Positions 8,430-16,795 of a stretch of DNA of 64,000 bases are shown here, piece by piece; positions within the stretch are counted from its first letter, which is position 1, and each line of letters opens with the position of its first letter. Location of the stretch: the NCBI GenBank assembly GCA_964242735.1, contig CAXTAK010000011.1:54541-118540 (forward strand). The letters are read 5' to 3'. The DNA is from CADCUY01 sp964242735 (GTDB taxonomy: Bacteria; Actinomycetota; Actinomycetes; Actinomycetales; Quadrisphaeraceae). The notes under the pieces were generated by a model that made no database searches, was not told where the DNA came from, and worked only from the letters and a program-made list of their open reading frames with translations. The translations under genes were made by a program, and so were the position numbers.

Positions 8430-9150
8430 TCACGACGAGCCACACGTCCGTGCAAGGCGCTGGGGGGCGTGCCGGGCGGGCCCGCGGTGGAGCGGGTGCA
8501 GCCGTCCGACCGCCCGGCAGCGGAGCGGTGACGCTGGCGGCCAGCACGTCGGAGCCGTCCGGCCTCGCCAGCACGGTGGCCAGCAGCGCCGGTGGCGATC
8601 CCTCGCCGCTGATGACAGGTCGGGTGCGGGCTCACGGCGGTGCGTCGCACGAGGGCCGGGGCCATCACGGCCGAGAGCGGCTCGGCGCCGTGCCGCGTCC
8701 ATGCCGTCATCGCGGCCAGCGCCCGGGGCTCCTGCGCCCCGAGCGGCGTCGCCAGCTCGTCGTCGAGGTGGTTCGGGTGCATCCCGCGGACCCGCCGCAG
8801 CGGTCCGGAGGCGGAGGAGCGGCGAGCGCGGGCGGCGGCCAGCTGGTCCAGGACCTGGCGGGTCGCGGCGTCGGTGGTCGTGGCCGCCTCGATGACGACC
8901 CGGTGTCGAGGACCTGGAGGGAGACGGTGCCGTCGTCGCGCTGCACCGGTCCCGGCAGCGCGTGCGCCAGGGCGCGCTCGGCGGTGTCCCCGGCGCCGGC
9001 CCCGTCGGTGATGGGGGTGGTGAGCCACGCCCCGGACGGCGGGGTGCCGGCGATGCCGTCGGCGCGGGCGGCGTGCAGCTCGGCGGGCACCAGCGCCTCC
9101 CCACCGGTGGCGACCCGGGTGGAGGGCGGAGGAGCCAGCCCCCCGGTCAT
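8430..9150 (-). pseudogene. unidentified gene with two apparent frameshifts
   Basis: Protein-like sequence moves between three minus-strand frames. From ATG 9150 the first part (GGEALVPAELHAARADG, then DDGTVSLQVLDT) is protein-like until about 8900. There the sense continues one frame over (RVVIEAATTTDAATRQVL, then RRVRGMHPNHLDDELATPL) to about 8620. It then shifts again into VISGEGSPPALLATVLARPDG. At the first junction, one extra C in the CCGGG run would restore the frame and give LDTRVVIEAA. I do not recognise the family. Either the gene is decaying or the assembly has small errors; two lesions in 300 bp favour caution. The 3' end cannot be fixed. Confidence 0.45.
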
Positions 9151-9281
9151 CGGCGTCGTGGGTCGGTGGTGGGTGGGCTGCTCACGGCGGGCACCTGCCC
9201 GGTGCGGCGGCGCTGACAGCGCAGCACCCGGCGCCGACCGAGCCGGAGGTGACCAGAGCCGCACCCGGCCCGCCGCCTGCC

Positions 9282-10241
9282 TCAGGCCGTGCTCTGGACC
9301 ACTCCGTCGACCGGCTCGGCGGCGCTGACGCCGGGCAGCTCGCGCACCCGCACCTGCACCGTCCCGGCGAGCACGCGCACGTCGAAGACGGGCTGGTCGG
9401 CCGTCGCCGGCCCGTGGACGACCTCGCCGCCGTCCAGGGCGAAGACGCTGGCGTGCCAGGGGCACACGATGCAGTCCCGACCCCCCTCGGTGGTGACCTC
9501 GCCCTCGCTGAGGCGCCCCGACAGGTGGCTGCAGCTGTCGGCGAGGGCGAAGACCCGCTCGCCGCGGCGGACGAGCACCACCGGGGTGTCGCCCACGTGC
9601 ACCTGCTGCGGCTCACCGTCGACGAGGTCGGCGTGCGGCACCGCCGGGTACCAGCCCGACGGCGTCACGTGCGGCACGGACTGCGTGTGGTTGGCGCCGA
9701 GGGACCACCGGTAGGTCAGGTGACCGCCCAGGGCGGCCCCGAGGCCGTTGGCGGACATGCCCGCCAGGGCCAGGACGCGCGCAGCGCCGACACGGCCCTG
9801 CCAGCGCCGCCGCAACGACACGGCGAACAGCCCGATCCCGGCGATGTTGGCCGCGGCGTGCACCAGCGCGACGCGCTGCTGCTCGGGCTGCGAGCGGGCG
9901 TAGTCGGCCCACCCGGCGAGCACCGCGGGCACCGCGCCCGCGAGGCCCGTGGCCACCAGCGCGCCCGAGGCGGTGTCGAGGCCGCGCTGCAGCTCCGGGT
10001 CACCGCCGCGCAGCTGCTGCGCGGTGGCCAGCGCGTCGAGGACCACCGCGGAGGCCCACGTGCCGACCGGCACCTGCACGAGCACCCCGTGCAGGGAGTG
10101 GCCCAGGAAGACCCCGTGCAGGGCGTCCTCGACCCTGCGCGGCAGGACCGCCTTCCACGCCGAGGCCACCGCGCCCGCGAGCGGGTCGAGAGCCGTCCAG
10201 GCGACGGGGGCGTCGAGCAGGGCGGGCAGCAGGCGGGCCAT
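9282..10241 (-). CDS. Rieske (2Fe-2S) domain protein with N-terminal DUF2231-like membrane domain
   Basis: 319 residues. The N-terminal half is a DUF2231-like membrane domain with several helices, including FLGHSLHGVLVQVPVGTWA. The C-terminal 110 residues are a Rieske domain with cluster ligands in CSHLSG and CPWHASVF (two Cys and two His, all present). A cytoplasmic-membrane electron-transfer role is likely but the partner is unknown. ATG 10241 overlaps the TGA of the upstream gene (ATGA), so the two are coupled. The longer in-frame extension to 10646 is the shadow of the upstream gene and is rejected. Confidence 0.85.
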   Translation of the reverse strand: MARLLPALLDAPVAWTALDPLAGAVASAWKAVLPRRVEDALHGVFLGHSLHGVLVQVPVGTWASAVVLDALATAQQLRGGDPELQRGLDTASGALVATGLAGAVPAVLAGWADYARSQPEQQRVALVHAAANIAGIGLFAVSLRRRWQGRVGAARVLALAGMSANGLGAALGGHLTYRWSLGANHTQSVPHVTPSGWYPAVPHADLVDGEPQQVHVGDTPVVLVRRGERVFALADSCSHLSGRLSEGEVTTEGGRDCIVCPWHASVFALDGGEVVHGPATADQPVFDVRVLAGTVQVRVRELPGVSAAEPVDGVVQSTA

Positions 10242-10792
10242 CAGCGACCGGTGAACCGGCCGAGGACGCCGGAGGTGACCTCGCTGGCGCGCTGCTGCTC
10301 GCCGGCGAAGGCCGTCACGACGACCAGGGCGCCGGTCAGCGCCGGGATGACCCACTGCAGGGACTTCAGCTGGCGCTGGGCGTCGGCGACCTCCGGCGGG
10401 GTGTTCTTCGCGGGGGTGGTGCCCGAGGCCAGCGGCACCGCTCCGGCGTCGGAGATCGTCTTGCCGAGGGTGCGGCTGTAGTAGGTCACGCCCATGGCCC
10501 CGAGGGTGAGCACGGTCTTGATGCTGCTCATCGCCGCGACGCCGCGCTGGGCGACGAGGCGGTCGCGGTTGGAGATCAGCTGCCCGACGCTGCCGAACAG
10601 GTGCGCGCCGATGGCCGCGGCGTTGACCGGCGTCCAGCGGTTCCACCCGGCGTTGGCGACGCGACCGGCGTCCTTGGGATCGCTGACGGCCCCGGCGGCG
10701 GCGTTGAGCGCGACGGCGTTGGCGAGGGTGCCCCCGAACCAGGCGGCGAGCCCGAGGTCGTGGGCGGTGCGGGAGGTGGTGGCGCGGGCCAT
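10241..10792 (-). CDS. membrane protein of unknown function, coupled to the Rieske protein
   Basis: 183 residues with about four hydrophobic segments: LGLAAWFGGTLANAVALNAAAG, NAAAIGAHLFGSVGQLI, TVLTLGAMGVTYYS and WVIPALTGALVVVTAFAG. Polar loops such as TPAKNTPPEVADAQRQLKSL separate them. ATG 10792 is preceded by AGGAG at 7 nt. It is the first gene of a two-gene leftward operon with the Rieske/DUF2231 protein, so a shared membrane redox function is possible. No family assigned. Confidence 0.75.
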   Translation of the reverse strand: MARATTSRTAHDLGLAAWFGGTLANAVALNAAAGAVSDPKDAGRVANAGWNRWTPVNAAAIGAHLFGSVGQLISNRDRLVAQRGVAAMSSIKTVLTLGAMGVTYYSRTLGKTISDAGAVPLASGTTPAKNTPPEVADAQRQLKSLQWVIPALTGALVVVTAFAGEQQRASEVTSGVLGRFTGR

Positions 10793-10976
10793 GGGAGCTC
10801 CTGGTGTCGGCGGGGCTCGCCGCGCGGTCGGCGGTCGAGCGTGGAGTGATCGTCTCCTACCCCCCGGCCGGCCGCACCATGCGCGTCGGCGTCGGCACCG
10901 GCGCGCCGGTGTCGCAGCGCCCCCGGTGCTGCCATCCTCAGGTGTCGCACGGGCGGCACGGAGGAGGATCCAGCGC

Positions 10977-12092
10977 GTGGCTCAGCACAGCAGCACCGAG
11001 AAGGCCCGCACTGCGCCGGACCCGGACCACCCGGACAAGCCGCAGAGCCCGACGGAGATGACGAAGCCGTCGTGGAAGTACGTGCTGGGCAAGACCTTCA
11101 AGGAGTTCCTCGACGACGACTGCCTCGACCTCGCCGCGGCGCTGACCTACCGCGCGGTGCTCGCGCTCTTCCCCGCGCTGATCGCCCTCGTGTCGCTGCT
11201 CGGGCTGGTCGGCAACCCTCGCGACACCGTCGACGCGATCCTGGCGATCATCACCAACCTCGGGCAGGGCGACGTCGTCGAGACTCTCGAGGTGCCCCTG
11301 AGGGAGCTGGCCACGAACCAGAGCGCCGGGCTCGGGCTGCTCCTCGGTCTCGCACTGGCGCTGTTCTCCGCCTCCGGCTACGTCAACGCCTTCTCCCGGG
11401 CGATGAACCGCATCTACGAGGTCGACGAGGGTCGCCCGATCATCAAGCTGCGCCTGACGATGCTGGTGGTCACCATCATCGCCCTGCTGCTCGTCGCGGT
11501 CGGCCTGTTCGCCGTCGTGGTGAGCTCCGACGTCGCCAGGGCCATCGGTGACGTCGTCGGCCTCGGCGGCACCGCGGTGACGGTGTGGAGCATCGCCAAG
11601 TGGCCGATCCTGGCGGGGGCGGTGGTGACCGTCATCGCGCTGATGTACTACGCGACCCCCAACGTCAAGCAGCCCAAGATCAAGTGGATGAGCATGGGCG
11701 CCTTCATCGCGATCGTCGTCTGGGTACTGGCCTCCCTCGGGCTCGGGCTGTACGTGAGCCGCTTCGGCAACTACGACGCCACCTACGGCACCCTCGCCGG
11801 CGTCATCGTGGGCCTGCTCTGGCTGTGGATCACCAACAACGCCCTGCTGTTCGGCGCGGAGTTCGACGCCGAGGCGGAGCGCGGCCGCCAGCTGCAGGCG
11901 GGCATCGCCGCGGAGGAGACCCTGCAGCTGCCCCCGCGCGACACCCGCGCGTCGGAGAAGAAGCAGAAGAAGGAGCAGGAGGACGTCGAGAGGGCGAAGG
12001 CCCTGCGCCTCAGCCGCGGCACCGAGGACGACCTGGGTGACGTGAAGGAGCAGCTGGGCGGGCGCACCGGCGGGAGCCAGCGCGGTTCCTGA
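10977..12092 (+). CDS. YihY/virulence factor BrkB family membrane protein
   Basis: 371-residue inner-membrane protein of the YihY/BrkB (UPF0761) family, long mis-annotated as ribonuclease BN. About six helices are visible. Family landmarks are DLAAALTYRAVLALFPALIAL near residue 55, SASGYVNAFSRAMNRIYEVDE near 130, and NYDATYGTLAGVIVGLLWLW with the downstream GAEFDAEAERGRQ. The C-terminal 60 residues are highly charged (EKKQKKEQEDVERAKALR). GTG 10977 has GGAGGAGG about 9 nt upstream. It stands alone, convergent with the coiled-coil gene at 12114. Physiological role is not established for the family. Confidence 0.88.
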   Translation: MAQHSSTEKARTAPDPDHPDKPQSPTEMTKPSWKYVLGKTFKEFLDDDCLDLAAALTYRAVLALFPALIALVSLLGLVGNPRDTVDAILAIITNLGQGDVVETLEVPLRELATNQSAGLGLLLGLALALFSASGYVNAFSRAMNRIYEVDEGRPIIKLRLTMLVVTIIALLLVAVGLFAVVVSSDVARAIGDVVGLGGTAVTVWSIAKWPILAGAVVTVIALMYYATPNVKQPKIKWMSMGAFIAIVVWVLASLGLGLYVSRFGNYDATYGTLAGVIVGLLWLWITNNALLFGAEFDAEAERGRQLQAGIAAEETLQLPPRDTRASEKKQKKEQEDVERAKALRLSRGTEDDLGDVKEQLGGRTGGSQRGS

Positions 12093-12113
12093 CCCACCCA
12101 CCGGGCCGCACCG

Positions 12114-13142
12114 TCAGCGGCGGGTGCCCTGATCGACGTCCTCGACCACGGCGAGCTCCGTCTGCCGGCCGTCCAGCTCGATCACGGCGGGGGTGCGCGA
12201 CCCGGGGGTCGTCAGCGTGCCGAGCACCTGACGCACCGTGGCCAGCTGCGCGGTGATGCGCTCGCGCCGCTCCTCGGCCGCGGCGAGCTCCCTGGCGGAG
12301 TCGGCGCGCATCCGCTCGCTCCGCTCGCGAGCCTCCGCCAGCACCGCATCGGACTCCGCGCGCGCCCGCGCGAGCAGGTCGCGGGCGCGATCGGCGGCCT
12401 GGTCCACCTCGTGCTGGGCGCGCTCCCGCGCCTGCGCTGCGGCGGCCTCGAGCGCGGTGAGCTGCTCCTGGGCGGCGCCCGTGCGAGCCAGGAGCTCCCG
12501 CTCGACCTCCTCGCGGCGGGCGGCCAGCGCCGCCTCGACCTGCGCGGTGACCTCGGCGGCCTGCGCGCGGTGGGACTCCCACAGCACCTCGGCCTCCTCC
12601 CGGCGGCTCTGCGCGGCGGCGTGGGCGGCGTCGAGCTCCTCCTCGGCCTGGGCCTGGGCGCTGGTGACCAGTCGCTGGGCCTCGGTGGCGGCGTCGGCGC
12701 GGATCGCGGTGTCGTAGCGGTCCGCCTCCGTGGTGGTGGCGGTCGCGGCCGCCTCGGCCCGGGCCACGACGGACGCCGCGTCCTGGCGGGCGCGGGTGAG
12801 CAGGTCGGATGCTTCGTCCTCGGCCAGCACGAGGATCTGCTCCACGCGGGACCCGAGGCTCCTCATCGGCGTGCCCGTGCACTGCCCCGCGCACTGCGGA
12901 GGCTGCGTCGTCCCCGGCGCGAGCTCCTGGGACGCGGCGGATGCGCGCTCCTGGACCGGCAGGGCGTCCTCGAGCGCCACGCGCAGCTCGTCGACCTCGC
13001 GGGCGAGCCCTGCAGCGTCGCGGCGGTGCCCGTCGATCGCGGCGAGGAGATCGGCGGTGCGCTGGTCGACCTGGGCGGGGTCGTACCCGCGCAGCACCGT
13101 GCGGAAGACCGGGGCGGCAGCCCCCGGGACCATGGCGCTCAC
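12114..13142 (-). CDS. DivIVA-like coiled-coil protein
   Basis: 342 residues. Residues 12-30 (FRTVLRGYDPAQVDQ) are a DivIVA-type membrane-binding N-terminus. A break rich in Pro/Cys follows (TTQPPQCAGQCTG, residues 78-90). Then comes a continuous Ala/Glu/Arg-rich coiled coil of about 230 residues with repeated LLTRARQDA/LLARARAES motifs. Such proteins mark poles and septa or scaffold polar growth in actinobacteria. GTG 13142 is preceded by four copies of a 32-bp repeat that contains the same GTGAGC start context. The upstream gene encodes a larger coiled coil on the same strand, so the two probably work as a cytoskeletal pair. Confidence 0.82.
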   Translation of the reverse strand: MSAMVPGAAAPVFRTVLRGYDPAQVDQRTADLLAAIDGHRRDAAGLAREVDELRVALEDALPVQERASAASQELAPGTTQPPQCAGQCTGTPMRSLGSRVEQILVLAEDEASDLLTRARQDAASVVARAEAAATATTTEADRYDTAIRADAATEAQRLVTSAQAQAEEELDAAHAAAQSRREEAEVLWESHRAQAAEVTAQVEAALAARREEVERELLARTGAAQEQLTALEAAAAQARERAQHEVDQAADRARDLLARARAESDAVLAEARERSERMRADSARELAAAEERRERITAQLATVRQVLGTLTTPGSRTPAVIELDGRQTELAVVEDVDQGTRR

Positions 13143-13268
13143 GGCTGCTCCACCAGGCGCTGGCGCGCGCTCACGGCTGTCCCACCAGGCGCTGGCGCGC
13201 GCTCACGGCTGTCCCACCAGGCGCTGGCGCGCGCTCACGGCTGCTCCACCAGGCGCTGGCGCGCTCAC
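13143..13268. repeat. four tandem copies of a 32-bp stop/start-containing repeat
   Basis: On the minus strand the unit begins GTGAGCGCGCGCCAGCGCC and ends CAGCC. Copies are 30, 32, 32 and 32 bp, with two variants of one internal triplet. The array lies exactly between the TGA of the 564-residue coiled-coil gene (13265-13267) and the GTG of the DivIVA-like gene (13142). Each GTG opens an 11-codon frame that stops at the TGA overlapping the next GTG, except that the short first unit reads into the second. Confidence 0.9.
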
Positions 13269-14959
13269 GGCTGCCCCACGCGGACCACCGCGAGGCCGTC
13301 GGCCCGCGGTCCCTCGGGCGCGGTGAGGGCGTCGATCGCCCCGGAGAGCTGGCCGAGCTCCTCGGCGATGGTGTCGCGGCGCCGGCTCATCGCAGCGGCC
13401 TCCGTGCGGGCCTGTCCCAGGACGGTCCTGGCCTGCTCGCGCACCCGGTTCGCCTCGGCCCGGGCGTCCACGACCAGCTGGACCGCCTCGGTGCGCGCGC
13501 TGCGACGCACCTCCTGGGCCTCCAGCTGCGCGGCGCCGACCTCCTGCGCGACGGTGGCGCGCAGCGAGCGCGCCCCGTTCTCGGCCTCGGCCAGGCGCCG
13601 GTTCGCGCGCTCCTCCCGGGCCGCCGCCGCCTCCTCGGTGGCGGCGGTGAGCTCCTCCGCGCGCGCGCAGGCCTCCTGCACGTGCTGCTCCGCCCGTGAG
13701 CAGGCCGCCTCGCCGTCGGCGCGGGCGCGTTCCACCAGCGCCGACGACGTGGTCTGGACCGCCGCGAGCTCGGCCCGGATCCTCGCGGTGGTGGTGCCGA
13801 TCGCCGCGGCCAGGCCGAAGCGCACCCGCCGCACCCGCTCGGCGGCCTCGGCGTGCCCGCGGGCGCGCAGCAGCCGGTGCTCGGCGTGCGCGGCGCCCAG
13901 CAGGTCCTCCACCGCGCTGCGCGCCCAGGCGAGCTGCTCGGCGGAGGCGGTCAGCTCGGCCTCGGCCTCGGCCCGCGCCCGCTCGCGCACCCTGTCCGCC
14001 TGCACCCGCGCGGTCTCGCGCTCGCGGGCGGCCTCCTCGCGGGCCCCCCGCAGCTCGGCGGTGGCGGCGCTGCGGGCGGCGGCGGCGTCAGCGGTCGCGG
14101 CGGAGGTCGTGCGACCGGCCTCGGCGCTGGCGAGCGCGACGGCTCTCGCGGCTTCCGCCTGCGCGGCACCGCGCAGCGCCGCCGCGTCGGCGGCGGCCTC
14201 CGCGCGCAGTCGCTCAGCCGCGCTGCGCGCGTCGGCGAGCAGCTGGTCCCCCTGGGCCCGGCTGCCGGTGAGGGCGTGCTCCGCGCGGGCCCGCGCGGTG
14301 GCCAGCACCTCCGCCGCCTCCGCGCGCCGGGCGGCCGTCTCGGCCTCCGCCGTGGCGAGCAGCTGCTCACCGCTGCGCCCGGCGGCCCGCACGACGAGGG
14401 TGGCCTGCTCGCCCGCGTCCTCGACGAGCTGGCGGGCCTCGCTGCGGGCCTCGTCCAGCGCCGCCTCGACCTCGGTGCGCACGTCGGCCAGGCGGGTGGC
14501 GCTCTCGGTGCGCTCCGCCCGCAGCTGCTCCAGGGCGTCGGCATGAGCGGCGATGAGCCCCTCGAGGCGGTCGGCCTCGGCGCGCAGCGCCGCCGCCTCC
14601 GAGCGGGCGCCCTCCACGGCGGCCATCACCTCGCTGGAGGCGCGGGCCCGCAGCTCCTGCACGTGCTGCTCGGCGGCGGCGCGGGCGGCCACGGCGTCCT
14701 GCTGCGCGTCGGCGAGCATGCGCTCGGACTCGGTGTGCGCGTGCACCAGCAGCGCGTCGGTCTCCGCCCGTGCCTCCTCCCGGAGCCGGGTGGCCATCGA
14801 CCGGCTCTCGTGGACGGCGGCGGCGGCGTCCTCGTCCGCGATGCGGCGCACGCGGTCGGCGTGCTGCTGGGCGAGGGCGAGGAGCTGGACGGCGCGGTCG
14901 GTCGACGGCGCCGGCGCGGTCACCGCGTCGTGCTCGGCCAGCGCCGTGTCGTCGTACAT
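13265..14959 (-). CDS. long coiled-coil protein, Scy/FilP-like cytoskeletal type
   Basis: 564 residues with no membrane segment. From about residue 25 to 500 it is almost unbroken Ala/Glu/Arg/Gln coiled coil with irregular repeats (ARAEAEAEL, ADARSAAERLRAEAA, QHVQELRARASSEV). The composition resembles actinobacterial polarity scaffolds such as Scy and FilP; this is compositional, not a domain match. The last 30 residues (AIDALTAPEGPRADGLAVVRVGQP) are non-coiled. ATG 14959 is the first start in the frame. It is followed after a tandem repeat by the DivIVA-like gene, and preceded by the SGNH hydrolase 13 bp upstream, suggesting one leftward transcript from uracil-DNA glycosylase onward. Confidence 0.75.
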   Translation of the reverse strand: MYDDTALAEHDAVTAPAPSTDRAVQLLALAQQHADRVRRIADEDAAAAVHESRSMATRLREEARAETDALLVHAHTESERMLADAQQDAVAARAAAEQHVQELRARASSEVMAAVEGARSEAAALRAEADRLEGLIAAHADALEQLRAERTESATRLADVRTEVEAALDEARSEARQLVEDAGEQATLVVRAAGRSGEQLLATAEAETAARRAEAAEVLATARARAEHALTGSRAQGDQLLADARSAAERLRAEAAADAAALRGAAQAEAARAVALASAEAGRTTSAATADAAAARSAATAELRGAREEAARERETARVQADRVRERARAEAEAELTASAEQLAWARSAVEDLLGAAHAEHRLLRARGHAEAAERVRRVRFGLAAAIGTTTARIRAELAAVQTTSSALVERARADGEAACSRAEQHVQEACARAEELTAATEEAAAAREERANRRLAEAENGARSLRATVAQEVGAAQLEAQEVRRSARTEAVQLVVDARAEANRVREQARTVLGQARTEAAAMSRRRDTIAEELGQLSGAIDALTAPEGPRADGLAVVRVGQP

Positions 14960-14972
14960 GGCGGCGAGGGTG

Positions 14973-15884
14973 TCAGACGGGGGCGCCCGATCCCGGCGAT
15001 GTCGGGGACGTCCGTTCTGTCGCGCGTGTCACGCCCACGGGCGCCCAGGTGGGGCGCTTGGCCGTCCGCCCGTCGCCGGAGGACCGCCCCGCCAGCCTCC
15101 TGCCCACCCAGGGGACGAGGTCGCGCCGGACCCACGCGGCGTCGGAGCTGGCCGTGGCGAGCGCCGTGCGCGTGCGGCGCGGCGGCGGCTCCAAGGGCGT
15201 GGACCACTCGGGAGCGCCGGTGGGCTCGCCGCCGGTGCCCGCCGCGCCCCGGCCGGTGCCCTGGCCCGTCAGGGTCGCCTCAGCGAGGTGCGCGACGCGC
15301 CGGTGGCCCTCGGGCGAGAGGTGGATGCGGTCCTGCGCCCACATCCGCGGGTCCTGCAGCGCGGTCAGGCCCCACAGGTCGAGCACCCGGGCGCCGTGGC
15401 GCTGGGCGATCGCCCACACCGACTGGTTGTGGTCGGCGACCCTGCTGCGGGTCAGGCGCAGCAGCGGGGCGGCGCGCGGGTCCACGCCCGCGACGAGCAG
15501 CACGTCGGCGCCGGCTGCGCGCAGCGCCACCACCGCCGCCTCGGTGCGCGCGGTGATGGCGGGCACGTCGGGGCGCGGGCGCAGCAGGTCGTTGCCACCC
15601 GCGCTGAGGCTCACCAGGTCGGGGTGCATCGCCAGGGCGCGGGGGAGCTGCTCGTCGAGGATCCGGCGCTGCAGGTGCCCGCGGACGGCGAGGTTCGCGT
15701 ACTGCAGCGCGGGCGCGGCCGGGTCGTCGCGGCGCTGGCCCTGGTCGAGCAGGTCGGCGAGCCGGTCCGCCCACCCGCGGTGGCCGTCGGCGCCGTCGGC
15801 GCCGTCAGGGTCGACCGGGTCGACGAGGCCCTCGGTGAAGGAGTCGCCCAGGGCGAGGTAGCGCCGCCACGGACCGCCCCTCAC
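14973..15884 (-). CDS. SGNH/GDSL hydrolase
   Basis: 303-residue esterase or lipase-like enzyme. Block I is YLALGDSFTEG with the catalytic Ser near residue 15. Block II has NLAVRG, block III SAGGNDLL and block V DRIHLSPEGH with the catalytic Asp and His, so all four SGNH residues are present. No signal peptide precedes block I, so it is probably cytoplasmic. The C-terminal 80 residues are Pro/Arg-rich and not part of the fold. The GTG at 15884 overlaps the uracil-DNA glycosylase stop by 4 nt. Substrate unknown. Confidence 0.88.
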   Translation of the reverse strand: MRGGPWRRYLALGDSFTEGLVDPVDPDGADGADGHRGWADRLADLLDQGQRRDDPAAPALQYANLAVRGHLQRRILDEQLPRALAMHPDLVSLSAGGNDLLRPRPDVPAITARTEAAVVALRAAGADVLLVAGVDPRAAPLLRLTRSRVADHNQSVWAIAQRHGARVLDLWGLTALQDPRMWAQDRIHLSPEGHRRVAHLAEATLTGQGTGRGAAGTGGEPTGAPEWSTPLEPPPRRTRTALATASSDAAWVRRDLVPWVGRRLAGRSSGDGRTAKRPTWAPVGVTRATERTSPTSPGSGAPV

Positions 15885-16678
15885 CGCGGTGCCCGTGGCC
15901 CGGTGGTCGCTGGCCCGGTGGTCGATGGGGTCGCCGCGGGTCCGAGGGACCAGTCCACCGGCGGTGCGCCCCGGGCTGCCAGCGCGGCGTCGACGGCGCT
16001 GAAGGGCCGGGAGCCGAAGAACCCCCGCGATGCCGACAGCGGGCTGGGGTGGACGCCGGTCACGGTGGCGGCGGCGTCGAGGCGCGGTGCCAGCGCCTGG
16101 GCGTCGAGGCCCCACAGCAGCGACACCGGGGGGGTGCCGCGGGCGGCGAGGGTGTCGACGACGCGGTCGGTGACGCGCTCCCACCCGATGCGCCGGTGCG
16201 AGCCCGACGTCCCGGCGGCGACGGTGAGCACCCGGTTGAGCAGCAGCACCCCCTGCGCCGCCCACGGGGAGAGGTCACCGTCGACGGCGCCCACCCCGAC
16301 GTCGTCCCGGAGCTCGCGCAGGATGTTGCGCAGCGACCCCGGCAGCGGGCGCACGCCGGGCGCGACGGAGAAGGACAGGCCCACCGCGTGACCGGGGGTG
16401 GGGTAGGGGTCCTGCCCGACGACCAGGACGCGCACGGCGTCCACCGGGGTGGCGAGCGCGCGGAGCCGGTGCTCGCGCCGGGGCAGCACCTCGATGCCCG
16501 CCGCGACGTCGGCCCGCAGGCGCGCGTCGATCGCTGCCAGGTCGACGCTCAGCCCCTCCAGCACGGGGATCCAGGAGGGGTGGACGACGCTGAGGTCGAC
16601 CTCGGTGAGCTCCGCCGGATCCTGCACCAGGCCCAGGTCGAGCTGCAGGGGCGGCTCGGGCACGCGGGGCTCGGGCAC
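15881..16678 (-). CDS. ung: uracil-DNA glycosylase (family 1)
   Basis: 265 residues. Removes uracil from DNA at the first step of base-excision repair. The water-activating motif GQDPYPTPGHAVGLSFSV is at about residues 89-106. LLLNRVLTV, LLWG and the HPSPLSASRGFFGSRPF minor-groove loop follow, all typical of family 1. The tail (about 25 residues, Pro/Thr-rich) is longer than in Escherichia coli. The start GTG 16678 has no Shine-Dalgarno, but a TAGCGT hexamer stands exactly 6 nt before it, as in leaderless actinobacterial transcripts. It is divergent from the DUF3263 gene. Confidence 0.95.
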   Translation of the reverse strand: MPEPRVPEPPLQLDLGLVQDPAELTEVDLSVVHPSWIPVLEGLSVDLAAIDARLRADVAAGIEVLPRREHRLRALATPVDAVRVLVVGQDPYPTPGHAVGLSFSVAPGVRPLPGSLRNILRELRDDVGVGAVDGDLSPWAAQGVLLLNRVLTVAAGTSGSHRRIGWERVTDRVVDTLAARGTPPVSLLWGLDAQALAPRLDAAATVTGVHPSPLSASRGFFGSRPFSAVDAALAARGAPPVDWSLGPAATPSTTGPATTGPRAPR

Positions 16679-16684
16679 GAGTGC

Positions 16685-16690
16685 ACGCTA
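16685..16690 (-). promoter_or_regulatory. leaderless -10 box of ung
   Basis: TAGCGT on the minus strand, followed by six bases and then the GTG start of ung. The same hexamer with the same spacing precedes the divergent gene. Confidence 0.55.
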
Positions 16691-16783
16691 GGACCGCAGC
16701 GGCCCTCGCGCCGGGTGGGGGCGGCGGGGACGGACCGGTGCTGACGGGGCGTCGTCGTGGGGTGTCGGTGCGCGCGCCGGGCG

Positions 16784-16789
16784 TAGCGT
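16784..16789 (+). promoter_or_regulatory. leaderless -10 box of the DUF3263 gene
   Basis: TAGCGT, six bases, GTG 16796. It mirrors the ung promoter across a 117-bp divergent intergenic region. Confidence 0.55.
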
Positions 16790-16795
16790 GAGGGC

